From Bursaphelenchus xylophilus (Eukaryota > Nematoda > Chromadorea > Rhabditida > Aphelenchoididae): 64,000 bases of DNA. Shown one piece after another: positions 13,501 through 27,900 of this stretch. Each line of letters begins with the position of its first letter. Position 1 is the first letter of the stretch. The notes under the pieces were generated by a model, which worked only from the letters and a program-made list of their open reading frames with translations, did not search any database and was not told where the DNA came from. The stretch spans positions 1,426,001 through 1,490,000 of the forward strand of contig CAJFCV020000005.1 of assembly GCA_904066235.2 (NCBI GenBank). Reading direction: 5' to 3'. A program made the translations under genes and the position numbers.

Positions 13501-16500
13501 AATTTGAGCTTATTCTACATATAGCTAAAATTATTCCCCCTCAAAAATCGATTAGAGATTAAAGAAATAAAGAAAAAGAGAATTTTTAAAAATTTTTTTA
13601 TTATTTTCTTTTTTCCAGCTGTAGGGACGCTATGAAAAAAAATTTGAGCTTATTCTACATATAGCTAAAATTATTCCCCCTCAAAAATCGATTAGAGATT
13701 AAAGAAATAAAGAAAAAGAGAATTTTTAAAAATTTTTTTATTATTTTCTTTTTTCCAGCTGTAGGGACGCTATGAAAAAAAAATTTGAGCTTATTCTACA
13801 TATAGCTAAAATTATTCCCCCTCAAAAATCGATTAGAGATTAAAGAAATAAAGAAAAAGAGAATTTTTAAAAATTTTTTTATTATTTTCTTTTTTCCAGC
13901 TGTAGGGACGCTATGAAAAAAAAATTTGAGCTTATTCTACATATAGCTAAAATTATTCCCCCTCAAAAATCGATTAGAGATTAAAGAAATAAAGAAAAAG
14001 AGAATTTTTTAAAATTTTTTTATTACTTTCTTTTTTCCAGCTGTAGGGACACTATGATTTTAAAAAAATATATCTTTGAGCTTATTTTACTAAAAAAATC
14101 GATTAGAGACCAAAAAAAATAAAAAAAAAAGAAATTTTTTTAAAAATTTTTTATTATTTTTTTCCAGTTTTATGGACGATATGATTTAAAAGAAAATTTT
14201 TGAGCTTATTTTACATATAGCTAAAGTTATTCCCCCTCAAAAGTCGATTAGAGATAAAAAATAAAAAAAAAAGAAAATTTTTTAAAATTTTTTTATTATT
14301 TCCTTTTTTCCAGCTGTATGGACGCTAATTTTACAAGGAAAGTACTTTTATGGGGGCTCCTACTTTTTGACGGGACATATCTCAAAAAATCAGAAAAAAT
14401 GTGCTGATCAAGGATATATAAATCCTAGCTGCCCATTTTAGGTTTTTAGGGGTGAAAATGCCCAAAAACTGGCTTAATTTCCCTACAAAAGGCGCAGGCA
14501 CTCGAAACGATAAAAAGCTCAGTCGGTTTCTTCCTTCGGAAGAGAGCGGTGTGGCCGAGTGGCTAGTGTCGCAGTCTGAGAATCAAGAGGGGAACGCCGC
14601 ACGGGTTCGGTTTCCCTTTTGGACTGAATCAACTTTTTTTGATGTTGAAGGTCGGAAAAATAAATTTTTGTGCCAATACTGATTTATTACGTCTTAGAAA
14701 CTCAATAAACATCATTTTAAGCCAAAATAAAAACTGTAAACCTGTGAAAAATCAAGCGAAAAGGGGTTCGTATAGGGCTTTAAGTCAACGATTGAGTTTT
14801 CACCCCTAAAAACCTAAAATGGGCAGCTAAGATTTATATATCCTTGATCACCACATTTTTTCTGATTTTTTGAGATATGTCCCGTCAAAAAGTAGGAGCC
14901 CCCATAAAAGTACTTTCCTTGTTAAAAAAATATATTTTTTGACCTTATTTTACATATAACTAAAACTATTCCCCCTCAAAAATCGATTAGAGACCAAAAT
15001 TCCCCCTTTCCTAATTGTAACATGTCCATTCAACGAAAAAAACCCGACCATTTCTTTTGAAGGAATGAAAAAATTGCAAGCTGACGATTAGTAAAGTTGA
15101 CTGCAAGTTAATTGTAGCATGGGTTTTGAAAACAACCCTTTTTCGGAATTAAAAAAAAAATTGGCTTTTTTTTATTTTATTTTTTTATTTTGGAATTCCG
15201 AAAAATTGCCGAAAATTATTAAAAAATGATTTAAATATTATTTTTATTTTTGAAATTCCAGGAAATTAAAAAAAAATTTTTATTTAAAAATTTCAATATT
15301 TTCTCTTCAATTTTTACGACTTCTACGCTGTTCTCTGCTCCAATTTTTTCAGATTTTCAGAAAATCGAATTAGGAATAAAAGAATTGGAAGAAAAGAAGA
15401 GTTTTTTTTACTAAATTTACAAGTACAAAATTTGTGCGCAACATTGATCATTGAAGACAGTGTAAAGAAAGTTTTGGAGGGAATTGTAGTCTCTAATTGG
15501 AATAATGGAAGCGAAAAAATGGGAGCGAAAAATAGAAATTCGAAAAAATGGAGAGGTCAAGCGAAAATATTTTTTTAAAATAAAAAAAAAAATAAAAAAT
15601 AAATAAAAAATAATTAAAAAAAAAATTTTTAAATAGTGACAAATATAGATAATATTTTTTTTTTCAAGACACATCTAACACTTTAAGATAGCTTTTTCAT
15701 AAAAATGAATGAGAATTTTACGCCAGAAAATAAAAAAAATTCAAATTTTTCTTGATTTTTAAAAAAAAATAAATGTTTCATGCCAAAGAAATATCGTAAA
15801 AAATTCAGCAAAAAATACACTGTTTTTACATGCTTTTTTAAGCGAACTTTGCAAAAAATAATTAAAATTTTTAATTTGAAAAATCTCAAATTTTTTTTTA
15901 GATAACGAAATTGGCATTCTGCCCTACACACCACCACCAATATTTCCACAAAAAATCACTTTTTCCCCAGGAAACCCGAGGCGAAACAGCCAAAAAAAGA
16001 ATTTCTCCGGCTGTCTCTCCGCATTTTGCGTGCTCTCTCGGCGCCAAAGATCGCTGAATATCTCGGTTCTCCTTGTAAATGATGAGCTGAAATTTTCAGC
16101 AATTGCTACTTGATCTATGCAGATTTCTTGGCCAAAATTTTAACAAAATCGGAGCTATAATTTTTGAGCACTTCAGCTATAAAGTTATAAGAAAATTTTT
16201 CAAAAAATTAAAGGTCCAAGACCCCAACACGCCTTTCCTATCACTCTAAAGTCCAATCAATAAAAATCCTGTTTTTCTACAGTCTTTCCACCCGTCATCG
16301 TTGTAATCACCCTCCAAAAATGAATCGCAAAATCGAACCTATCAAAGGGGAAAGGGCAACAAAATAAATGGACGGCTCTAGTCGTTGTAAAATCGAAAAA
16401 ATAAAGCAGGAAATTTCGACATACAAGACAAGATAAAAGGACAGTTTTACAAGAATTTTTTTTTCTGATATAGGTAAAATACGCGCCAAATACACTTTGA

Positions 16501-19500
16501 CAAGAGCATGTTTGATCATATAAAATGTCACCGAATTATAGTAGAAATGCCAAAAAATTTAGAAATCAGTAATTTTTTACTTTTTTAACCATAAAATTAC
16601 CAAAAATTGTGATTTTTCAAAAAACATATTTCATCGTATAAAATGTCACCGATTTTTCTGAAATTTGGATAGATCAAAAATTACAGTATTTCAAGGCTAT
16701 GGTCGAAATATTTTGTCATAAGACTGAATATCCATCAAGATACGGCGATTTAAATAGCAAAAAATCTCAAAGACTATTAGACTTTTTATCAGAACACTTG
16801 AGCTTTTAAGCCAGATCAAATATTTCAACATACAAGACTAGATAAAAGGACAGCTTTACAAGAAATTTTTTTCTGCTATAGGTAAAATACGAGTCAAACT
16901 ACTCTTCGGTAATTACATGATTGATCGTATAAAATGTCACCAAATTTTAGTAGAAATGCCAAGAACTTAGAAATCAATATTTTTTTGATTTTTGTAGCCA
17001 TAAAGTTGCAAAAAATGCAGATTTAAAAATATATATATTTCATCGTATAAAATGTCTCCAATTCTTTCCAAACTTTGGTACATCGAAAACTACAGTATTT
17101 GAAGGCTATTGAACTCTTTATCACAAAATTTGACCTTTTAAAACCCTCCCAATCCCCGCTTTATACCCCAAACTTGAGCAAACTTGCACAGCGTTGGGCC
17201 GTTTGCCCAACTGCCTGCGGCAACGCTGTCCAAACGAGGCTTATTTTCGCGTGAAAATAAGTGGGTGGAAGTGTGATAAACAATATGAAATTGAAACAAA
17301 CGCGAAGCGAAGAGCTTGCTTGGAATGCAAGGTCATGTTGTGCGGAGTGGAAGGGACATGTGCGATGGGGGGAATTGGGCTACAGCGATTTTTTGAGCGA
17401 TTTTGAGCGAAATTTCGGGATTTTCTTGGGATTTGGGTGACAAATTGGCCAAAAAAGAAGTCGATTTTTTGATGACAAATAAAACCCTGGGTAAAATACG
17501 TCGTATAAAGCCCAAAAGTAACTATAATATATAACCGGTGGAGTACCCCAAGTGCGACGCTCAGATTTTGATGAAACTTGGCACAACTTTAGAATATTTT
17601 TTTCTAAAAAATATCCGAGAATCCTAGCTCGCGCTTTGCAGAAACAACCGAGATTTTCGGATCGAAAGTCGGCAAAAATTTGACACTTTTTGCCGAATTT
17701 TGGCACGAAAAGTTTCATGCCTATTTCTATCGTAAAGGGTAATGTTTCAACAAAAAATCAAATTTTTCCGCTCGAAACTGCCAAAGTTATGGCCAAAAAG
17801 CGGGTTTCTCTCTGACCGCTCTCCGCGTTTAGCGTGCTCTCTCGGCGGCAAAAATCGTTCGATATCTCGGTGGCTCTTGCATAGCGCGAGCTAAAACTTT
17901 CAGGAATTGATATTTAGTTCATACCCGACGTGTGTGCAAAATTTCAAAAAAATTCTGAGCGTTGCACTTGGGGTACTTCCTTTGTAAATTTTGCGATTTT
18001 TTTGTGATTTTCGAGATAAATTTGGCAAAAATAGGAAAATTTTTTGATAACAAATAAAATACTGGGTAAAATACGTCATATAGAACCCAAACTTGACTAA
18101 AATAAATCAGAATTTTTTGAAATTTTGAAGAAAAAACGGGATTTTTTTGATTTTTCCCCGGTTTTTCATGACTTTATCGATAAAAATGGTTAGAATCATA
18201 AGCAAAGAAGTGAGGATAATGTAAATCACGGTTTACCGAGTAAAATGAGTAAAATTTCAAGCCCTGATTTAGACGAAAAATGAGGTTTTTTGATACTTTT
18301 TAATTTTTTTTTGCAAAATTAATAAATTTTTTTGGCAAAAAGATAAGATTTTTGTAAAATACGGCTTTCGTATAAGTCAGTATTTCAGTATTTCTTTTTT
18401 TACCTTCAAAACTGCTAAATCCAAAAAAAATATTTGACAATTTTTGTCAAAAACCCAAATTTTCCCCCGAAAATACGCAGAAATCAAGCGTTCTCACCAC
18501 AATAATCCAAAATTTTCAACTCCATTTCAACTCCATTCCGCTCCATAATACGTCATTAATCCGAAATTTTTACAATTCTCACACAATCCCGTCCAAATTA
18601 GCGCACGGAACCGCCTCGGGCAGTCTTCGTTGCCAAGACGGCCAAAGAAGCGGCCCCGAAAAGAATGCCCGTCAGACGTCGGCTATATAAAGCCGCTAAT
18701 TAACAACCAAAGCCGTCCAGAACTGGATAAGAGACATTTTATACGAACGAAAAAGGTTTGCGTATAAAATGTCACCTTCGGATTTTTGGGGTTTTCGGAA
18801 AATTTTTTGAGTGGAAACTGTAGAGAGCGAAAATTTCAGGCCATAAAAAACGATATTACAGAACTGGGTAAGAGACATTTTATACGAAAAAAGGTTTGCG
18901 TATAAAATGTCACCTCCGAATACTTGGGGTTTTCAAAGTTTTTTAAGTGAAAAACTGTAGAGAGAGTAAAATTTAACACCATAAAAAATGATATTACAGA
19001 ACTGGGTAAGAGACATTTTATACGAAAAAAGGTTTGCGTATAAAATGTCACCTTCGGATTTTTGGGGTTTTTAAGAAAATTTTTGAGTGGAAAACTGTAG
19101 AGAGAAAATTTAAGGCCATAAAAAGTTATATTACAGAACTGGGTAAGAGACATTTTATACGAACGAAATAGTTTTCCGTATAAAATGTCACCTTCGGATT
19201 TTTGGAGGTTTTAAGAAATTTTTTGAATGGAAAACTGCGGAGAGAGAAAATTTAGAGTTTAAAAAATGAAGTTACATGGAAACAATCCCAGATTCTTCGT
19301 ATTTTACCCATTTTTCCCAAAAAAAATCTCAAATTTTGCCTTTTTTGTCATTTTTTCGATAAAAACTTTAAATTTTGAAATGTCTAAAGTAATATTCAGA
19401 GACTGTTCATACTCGAGATTACCGAAAACGGCCAATATACAAACTATTTTAGGGAATATTTGAAGAAATTTGAAAAAAATCATCAAAAACCGAGAAACGT

Positions 19501-21910
19501 CCGAATTTTTATATCTAAAACAATGTTTTTGATAGCCAAATGTAAAAGATTTCTTGTGGAATTCTTAGACAATATAGGAGACATGTTTTTACATTAATAT
19601 CTGCTATACAGCTAGCAATTTTGAAAAAAAAATCGAAAAAATTCGAGAAAAAGTGGGATTTTTGAAAATTTTGATGTCTAAATCAATATTTTTGCCTGAA
19701 AACCACCCAAATTTTTATTGCGCAACATTTTTCCCACCATGACATTGCCTAATCATCTATTTATTTTGACTTTTATTGATAAAAATTTTCAAAAATTTTC
19801 AAATTTCCCCAAATTTTGGTGTCTAAAACAATGTTTTTGCCCTCGAAATGTCCCAAATCGCGGTTGAAGTGCGCGCCATAACTTGCTTTTATACAAAAAT
19901 GTAAGTCGCGATTAGGAGGGCGGCCGAAAAACACACGCAATTGTAAAAATGAGCCGTAAAAGAATCGCAAAAAAGTGGGGAAATAAGTGGAGTGCAGGCC
20001 CTCCGGGGCTCTTCTGCCCTGAAGCGAACACACACGGCCCCCAACTTACTCCCCGCGTCGCTCTTTTCTCTTCGCTCCCGGCTTGCCCGCAGAGCACACG
20101 GAACGGCCCAAAAGTGTTTTTTTTTGTTTTTTTTTGAGAGAAAAATGGAGGAAGAACGTCATGCGGGGACGGTTCGAAACACTCCGAGTTACTGTGCTTT
20201 TGGAGGCCCCGGGACATGGGGGATTTGGGGAAATAAATTTTCCGGGCACGTGGCAGGAATTGAGACTTTTTTAGGCTTTCCGGAAAGTTAAAAAAATGAT
20301 TTTTGACGTCTGCAATGTGCGAAAAAAGTCAGGGTGTTCAGGCACTAAAATTTTTTTTTTGATAGGTAAAATACGAGTTTTAACTCGTATTTAACCGGTA
20401 TTTTTTTAACAAAACTTTTTTTGATCGTATAAAATATCACCCAGTTTTAGTGTGAATACCAAAAATTTCAAAACAAATAATTTTCTGAGTTTAGCCTGAA
20501 ATGGTGATTTTTAAAAAAAAACACAATTCATGGTATAAAGTGTCTCCAATTTTCTTCAAATTTTGATAAATGGAAAACTACGGTATTTAAAGGCTGTGTT
20601 AGGAATATTTTGCCATAAAATTGAATATCCATCAAGATACGACGCTTAAAATTTCAAAAAATCCCAAAAACTATTAGACTTTTTATCGTAAAAAATGGAG
20701 CGTTTAAGCAAGATCAGATATGTCGACGTGCAAGACAATATGAAAGGTCAATTTTTACAAGAAAATTTTTTCGATAGGTAAAATACGAGTCTACAAAACG
20801 TTGCCAAATAAAATTTTCGATCGTATAAAATGTCACCGAATTTTAGTCAAAATACAAAAAATAAAAATAAATTTTGTTTCTTAATCATAAACCATAACGT
20901 GATTTAAAAAAACACATTTCATCATATAAAACGTCTCCAATTTTTTCACATTATTTTCCCGACAGACTGACAAACTTCTGGCATTTTTTCGACATGCAGT
21001 ATAATACATATTTTGTCCTCGGCTTGCTTTCTTCGCCTCTAAACTTTTGCTGTTTTTAATCCCACACGGAATGCGACGCGTCTCGCGTTACAAACCTTTG
21101 GGATTTCGTTTCCTTTGACATTTACACCTTCCTCTTGCTTTTTCGCTTGGAACAAAAATTGTTTTCGGAGTCGAAAATTTCAACTATCCACACTATGTCG
21201 GGAAAATAATGTGGATTCGCTTTGAAATCGATTATAATCGCTCTGCGATGCCGGCCGAGGAGATTTGGCGTGCGACAGCGACGAGAAAAGACATTTGGCT
21301 GCGAAAAATCCACATTATTTTCCCGACAGACAAATATTTTTGACTATTAATGGTGTTTTCAGAAAGTTCGTGGACTTTTTGTCGCAAGTTTTTTGCACTG
21401 TGCATTTCAATTTTTTGCACCGTGCAACAGGTAAAACAGGGTCCTACAAAAGACCTGAAGGAAAGTGGAAGGCTATAACTTCCGGCAGAGGCGGCGCAGA
21501 GACTTCGTATTTGAAATATGTATTTTTAAAGGACATAAGTTTTTCTCGACGAAATAACAAGCTCTTAAAGTCCAAACTGAGGTCGCTACGACCTTCTGAA
21601 GTAGAGGCATCTGTACCCCGAAAACTAGGTCTTTTCAGTTGAAAATGATCGAGAAATTTCGGACTTTTTCGGTTGAAAATCACCAGGAAATGTCGGATTT
21701 TGGGGGGTTTCGATATGGGTGATGTTGAAAAAGAGGAGGAAAGTGCCAACGCTTGCAGTTTTTTCGACGTTTTCTTAAAGACTATATCAAGAAGTCTTTA
21801 AGGGTTTTCGGGGTACAGATGCCCCCTGTAAAAGACCAAAAATGTCCACGCACTTTATGAAAATACTACGTAGTAGCGAATTTTTGAAATTAAAAAAAAA
21901 ATCTCAAAAA

Positions 21911-21941
<31 letters not shown>

Positions 21942-24900
21942 TTCTATCATCTGACTTTCAGTTGAAAAACCCCAAAAAACATAAAATATTATGTAAAGCA
22001 AATCCAAAGATCATCTCATTAAAAGTCGGGAATTTTACAACAAACATAAGTGCATGTTTATTGGAAAACAAGTGGGAAAGGAGGAGAAAAAGACCAAGGA
22101 GGAGAGGCCGAGAACACGCCCTGAATTCAAGCGAATTTTTTTGGTGGAGCAGAGATCGGACATTGGCAAAAAAGCAAAAAAAATCTAAAAAAAGACCGAA
22201 AATTTGGACAAAATATGGCCATATCAGTCTGTCGGGGAAATAATGTGGATTTGTCGCAGAAAAATATTGCGCCTCAGTCGCTCTATCATTGTCTCAAAAC
22301 GATGATAGGACGATTTTAAGGCACTGAGAATTCACATTATTTTCCCGACAGACTAACGAAGATTTTGAAAAATTTAGATTTTTTTTTGGAAATGGCCAAA
22401 AAAATATTTTTTTTTGTTTTTTCGAAGCACGTTCAGCAATCCTAGTGAAGCCTTTTGGCCCAAAAATTACCCGGCAACCCAATGGAGCTTATTAAAGTTT
22501 TTGGTTATTTTTTCGGCCGCGTTCGGCCTTCCCTAAAATTTGACGTAGAAGAAAAGTTTACTACAAAAAAAAGTCACAAAAAACATTTTAATTTTTTTGG
22601 CCTGAGGGCATGAAAACGGGATTTTTTGTTTTTTTTTTTGCGATTACTCAAATTTTTAGAGGGTATAATAATTAAATTAGGAGAAGCGATAAATACAAAC
22701 ATCTGATACAAAATTTTTCTAAGCAAATAATTTAATTAGCCACGAGAGAATATTTTTTTTTTTTTTGAAAAAATACATTTGATCGTATAAAACGTAACCC
22801 TCAAAAGAAGGAAAAATCGGCGAAATGAAATTATTAGAGATGTAATACGAATTAGAAATTAGCCAAAAATTTTTTTGAAAAAACACTTTTCATCGTATAA
22901 AATGTCACTTTCAAAAAAAATGACAAAGGCTGAGGAAAGAAATTTTCAAAGGTAAAATTCAAGTTACCATGATGAATAATGCAATTTTTTTAAAAACACT
23001 TTTCATCGTATAAAATGTCACTTTTAAAAAAAAAAGTTTTTCTGCACAGTGCAAACGCCAAAAATTGCTGCAGCAACGTTACAACGGACTAGTATTTCAT
23101 CATACGGTTTTTTTTGACCAAAAAAAATACGGTATCCTTGCGTTGAGTTCAGAGCTCAAAAACCCGGCGCGTTTCAATTGTTTGACAAGCTTTTGGAGAC
23201 GGAAGACGCTGAGAAAAAGGGAGAAAAATATGAATAATTAGCAGAATTTTTTGACATCTGTCTCTTTTTATGCCAATAGTAGTACTATCTGTCTGTCGGG
23301 AAAATAATGAGCACTCTGTCGCAAAAATCGCATCACAGTCCAAAAAATTAAATTTGTCGCGGTAAAATCAAATTTATTTTCACTTCAGCGACGCGATTCG
23401 CGCAGCGACATTGTGGCCATTATTTTCCCGACAGACTGAGATCAGCTTGTCGGGGAAATAATGTGGATTTTTTGCAGCAAAATGTCTCGACTTGTCGCAG
23501 TTTCGAACAGGGCTAGAAAGCGATGACGGCCAATTTTTAGGCCCGAAATTGTGCTCGTTATTTTCCCGACAGACTGATAGTACATCGACAAAAATTTAAA
23601 TCTTATTGCACAGTGCAAAAATGAAATTTTCTTTTTTACAGTTCATGTCGCGAAAATTACCTAAACGACTTTACGAACGGGCCAGTAACATATATAAAAA
23701 AGTGTTTTTAAAAAAGATATTCACAATGACTTTTGTGTTATTACGCAAAGAAATCTTGTTCTGCTCTGCTCCCAACAAAATTGCTCAAACAGCGAAAACA
23801 GTGATGTAAACAGTGCAGTTACAAGTGTTCCAGCTAGGCAAATACAATATTCAGATAAAATATACAAAAACTGCTCATTTATAATGTTTCCCGAACTAAA
23901 AACCTTCACAGTTTCGATTAAAAATCAAACTTTTTTATAATTTTCCCCCAAAAAATCGCAAATTTCCAACTTTTTACAACCAAAAAAATTCCAAAATCCT
24001 GCTACATTCCCGCCCAAATCAACAGCACAAATAATCGCTTTGCAATTTGGGATTTGAACGACTTGTTTACTAACTGGGATTAGGAGAAAAATTAATTGTC
24101 GGGCCACAAATTTTAATTACAATTTTGCTATTTCCAGAGCGAATTTCGTGTCATGTGAATCACGAAAATATCCCGCCAATGGTAGATTTAAAAAACAAAA
24201 AAATTGGAAGAAAATGAAACTTGTTACAACGGGATTTTTAAAGAAGATTATGAGGCAAATTCAAGTTGTCAGCAAACAAAAAAAAGATCGCTTATTGTGA
24301 AAAACTAAGGCAGTCTAAAAGATCAACATGCTCAAGGAGGTGTTCAATGAACGTTCGGGACGCCTATTATCAGACAGTAATATACGGCTTTTGGCTCCGG
24401 CTCTGAGCGGCTCCGGCTCAGTAGGGCCAGGCGCCAAAGACTGTCACGACGTAGCTATGAATCGTGGTGTAAGATGGCCCTTAACTTGCCCGCTACTACT
24501 AGTATTCACTACCTAACCCGGAGACGCAAACTAGAGGACTCTGGCAATAAACTGTGAACCCACGATATTGACTCCAGACGATGTGACCATAGACAAATCA
24601 ATAGACAAATAGTAAATATAGTAGACTTTATTGGCCGCAACACAACCGGGATACACAGACAAAAATAATACTCTCATAATTGGCGATTTCTCTTCCTTTT
24701 ATACCAATTTGTCGGTCATTCCGTGGGAATATGCAAATTCGCACGCGAAGTCGTGACATTCTGCATGTACACACATCAACAATATGAAGATAAAAGTTAC
24801 GGATCTTCAGAAAATTTTGGTCTTTCATATGTCACAGTAACTCAGGATAAAACAGCTAACGTAAGTAATAGATAAAATTAGAAAAAGTGGTAATATTGAA

Positions 24901-27900
24901 AGTCTTCGCCAAGTCTCCGCCGGGCGTTCGCCGAGCGTCCGCCGACTATCCAACGGCTTTGCCAAGCCTTGTAGGCACTTCCTACAACCTTTTTTTTTGG
25001 TACCCACTCATTCTACACCCCGTATTGATCGGTTTTGCGTTAACGCGAATTGTCTTTACCCCGAATGTCGGGACGGCTGGGATTGCAAAGCGGGGAGGGC
25101 TGAACGTGCCACTTTTTTAAAAATCTCAAATAAAATGAAAATAAATCCAAAAAACCCTGATTTTTTTCTGTAAATCGCAGAGTTAAAATCTAAAACATGC
25201 GGTAAAAAAAGTTATTATATTTTACATGTCCACTATAAAAAATTTTTTTTTTATTTTCAAACCCTTATGACCCCCTTCCTCAATTAACGTAAGTATAATA
25301 TAAAAACAACCCGAAAGCCCTTTGGCCCCTGATAAACACGGGGTTGAGTCAACGTTTCGCTATAAAAATAGCTCAATTAAATTTTTGGGATAAACAGAAA
25401 GTCGCAAAAACAAAAAAGAGCGCCCGATGTTATCAGGAACGGAGAAAAAGCGGAGAGAAAATTGTAAACAGCGGAATTGGAGACTGTTCCCGACCCCAAA
25501 CTCTTTTTTCTTTGTTTCGAAAAATAATCGAAACAGAAGTAAAAGTGAGATTATCCAAAAAAATAAAAAATAATTGGGTTTGAGGGAAAATTTTGAGGAG
25601 AATTTAGATTTATTGGGATAGGAAATAGGTAATAAAAATAGAATTTTTAATAAAAATGAATAATAATTTTTTTTTATTTTTGCTCAAATAAAATTAAAAG
25701 AAAATAAATAAAGATTTTTTTTTTTTTATTTTTTTGAAAAAAAAATAAAAATAATAAGATTTTAAATGAAAAATATATTCAATTATTTTTTTTTAATTTT
25801 CGCAAAAAAGAAATACTCGTAAAAAATGAAAAAATTTTTAATCTTCAAATTTTGGATTTGGCCTAAAAAATAATAAAATTCAAAATTAAAGAAATTGAAT
25901 AAATTTTTTTTTAATTCTTGCAAAAAAACAAACACAAAATTTTTTTTTATTTTTGGATTTAAAAATTTTTTTTTTTGAATAATTTGTTATAAAACCATTT
26001 TTTAATCAAAAAATTTGACCTAAAAAATAAAAATTATTTAAAAAAAAATTATTTTATTTTTAAAAAATAATTTTTCACAAAAAACAGAATTCAAAAAAAA
26101 ATATGTAAATTTTTTACCTCATAACCCCAAAATTCCTCTTTTTTTAACTCCGCATTTTTATACGTTGTTGTCAAAAAAAGAAGGGATACAAAATCAAAGT
26201 CTCTCCAATTTTTTTGGTAAATACAAAGGGCAAATTGGTAAATAAATATTGTAATATGCCAAAACTTTGCATTTTTAGACTGTAAACAAACGATTAGTTC
26301 AAACGGTCCAAAATTCAAAGTAAAAAGTCATTTTTTGCAAACAAAAATAAATAAAAAATCCAAAAAAAGCGTCTCAAAAAAGCAAAAGCGATAAAAAACG
26401 AGCTACTTACTCTTCCAGCGGCTTGTAATCACTAGTATTTCCAGCATTTTGCCCTTGGATTGGGCCATTTTGCGATTCCATTGGCCCATTTTTCGTGGCC
26501 ACACTGTTCTTCCGATAAATTGCCGCAGGGTTTGGCGTTGGACTGGCATTCTGGAACGGCTGAAATTAAAGCCAGCGGTCATTTTGACCCTATTTATGAC
26601 CATTAGACCATTCTTGTCTAGTGTAATATAAAGAACCTAATTTTTTGGAAATGTTTCTTCGTATAAAATGTCGTCTTCGCCGTCAATGGAAGAATATTTA
26701 AAATCAAAGAAAATTTTATCCGTATTTTACCCCATTATATGGCTTAGGCATCTATTTCCCGCAAACATTACTATCGGACATAATTTATCGTATAAAATGT
26801 CACCATTGATAATAATGATTAAAAAACCTTTCAAGCTAATTTCTAGTCTTTTTCTACAGCAATAGGTCCCTAAATAAACCTTATACTCGATCAGGAGACG
26901 TTTTATTCGATTAAACATATTAAATCGTGTAAAATGTCGCTGTTTACACCAATTATCGATAAATTCAGTCTATGATCATTTATAAGCCCTTTCAAAGCAC
27001 TAAATACTCAAATAACCGTTTTGCTAGCACAAGCGACATGTTATACGATCAAACACCTTACATCATATAAAATGTCGCCTTTTGCATCAATCACAGTAAA
27101 ACCTCTGTCTACGATCGTTTATAATCCCTCCGAATAGCACTCAATACCAAAAACCCGTTATGCTTGCCTAAACGACATGTTATACGATCAAACATGTTTC
27201 ATTGTATAAAATGTCGCATTATCTCCTAAACTTAAAAATTAAACTCAAAGCAACTTACAACACTCTGTTGTGGCTCCATTTGTCCGGGCGAGCAATTCTG
27301 GCAATAAGGTGAGTCCTGTTTTCCAGCCGCCTGCGGGCTTTTCCGTTGTTGCTGCGGGCTGTAGATCTTCTGATTCTGCGGCGAACTCTGCTGCTGAATT
27401 CGGGCAGGCAAATTGGGCGGGGGTGGCATGCTTGCAGCATCCGCGTGCTGTTGGTAGTTTGGGTAGAGCGAGTTTTGCGAGAATTTGTCGGGACTTTCCG
27501 GGGGCTGGGTATTGTTCATGTTGCTCATGGCACTGATATTGGGACTCAGCGTTCGTTGTTGGCTCTGTTGTATAGTTAAGCCCATGCTGCTTGCACTGGC
27601 TTGTTGCTGAGTGGGTACTGGCATATTTGAGGCGGGAGAGGACAATTGGGTGGTGTTTGGGCTGTGGGAAAGATGAGGGGCCGGCCCGGGGGTCAGCGTT
27701 GACAGGCCTTGGATATTAGGGCTTCTAGCCGAGTTGATGTTGGGCTGACCTTGCATTTTTGGGCTGGACGTTGCTATAGGACTACTGTAGTTTGGATTGG
27801 ACATAGCTTTGGCTTGTGGGCTACTGAAAGCATTCGAAAGTCCGCTCGATGGATTACTGTAGCTAGAGGGCCCTGTTGACGGATTTGGTGGGCTATTGTA

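Noticed and set aside
14452..14682. 76-codon plus frame inside the FamE element as a transposase remnant
   Set aside because: It crosses the tRNA-like segment and the hairpin arm. The peptide has no transposase motif.
19992..20291. 99-codon plus and 101-codon minus frames
   Set aside because: Both strands are open in a GC-rich patch, with no motif and no splice sites flanking.
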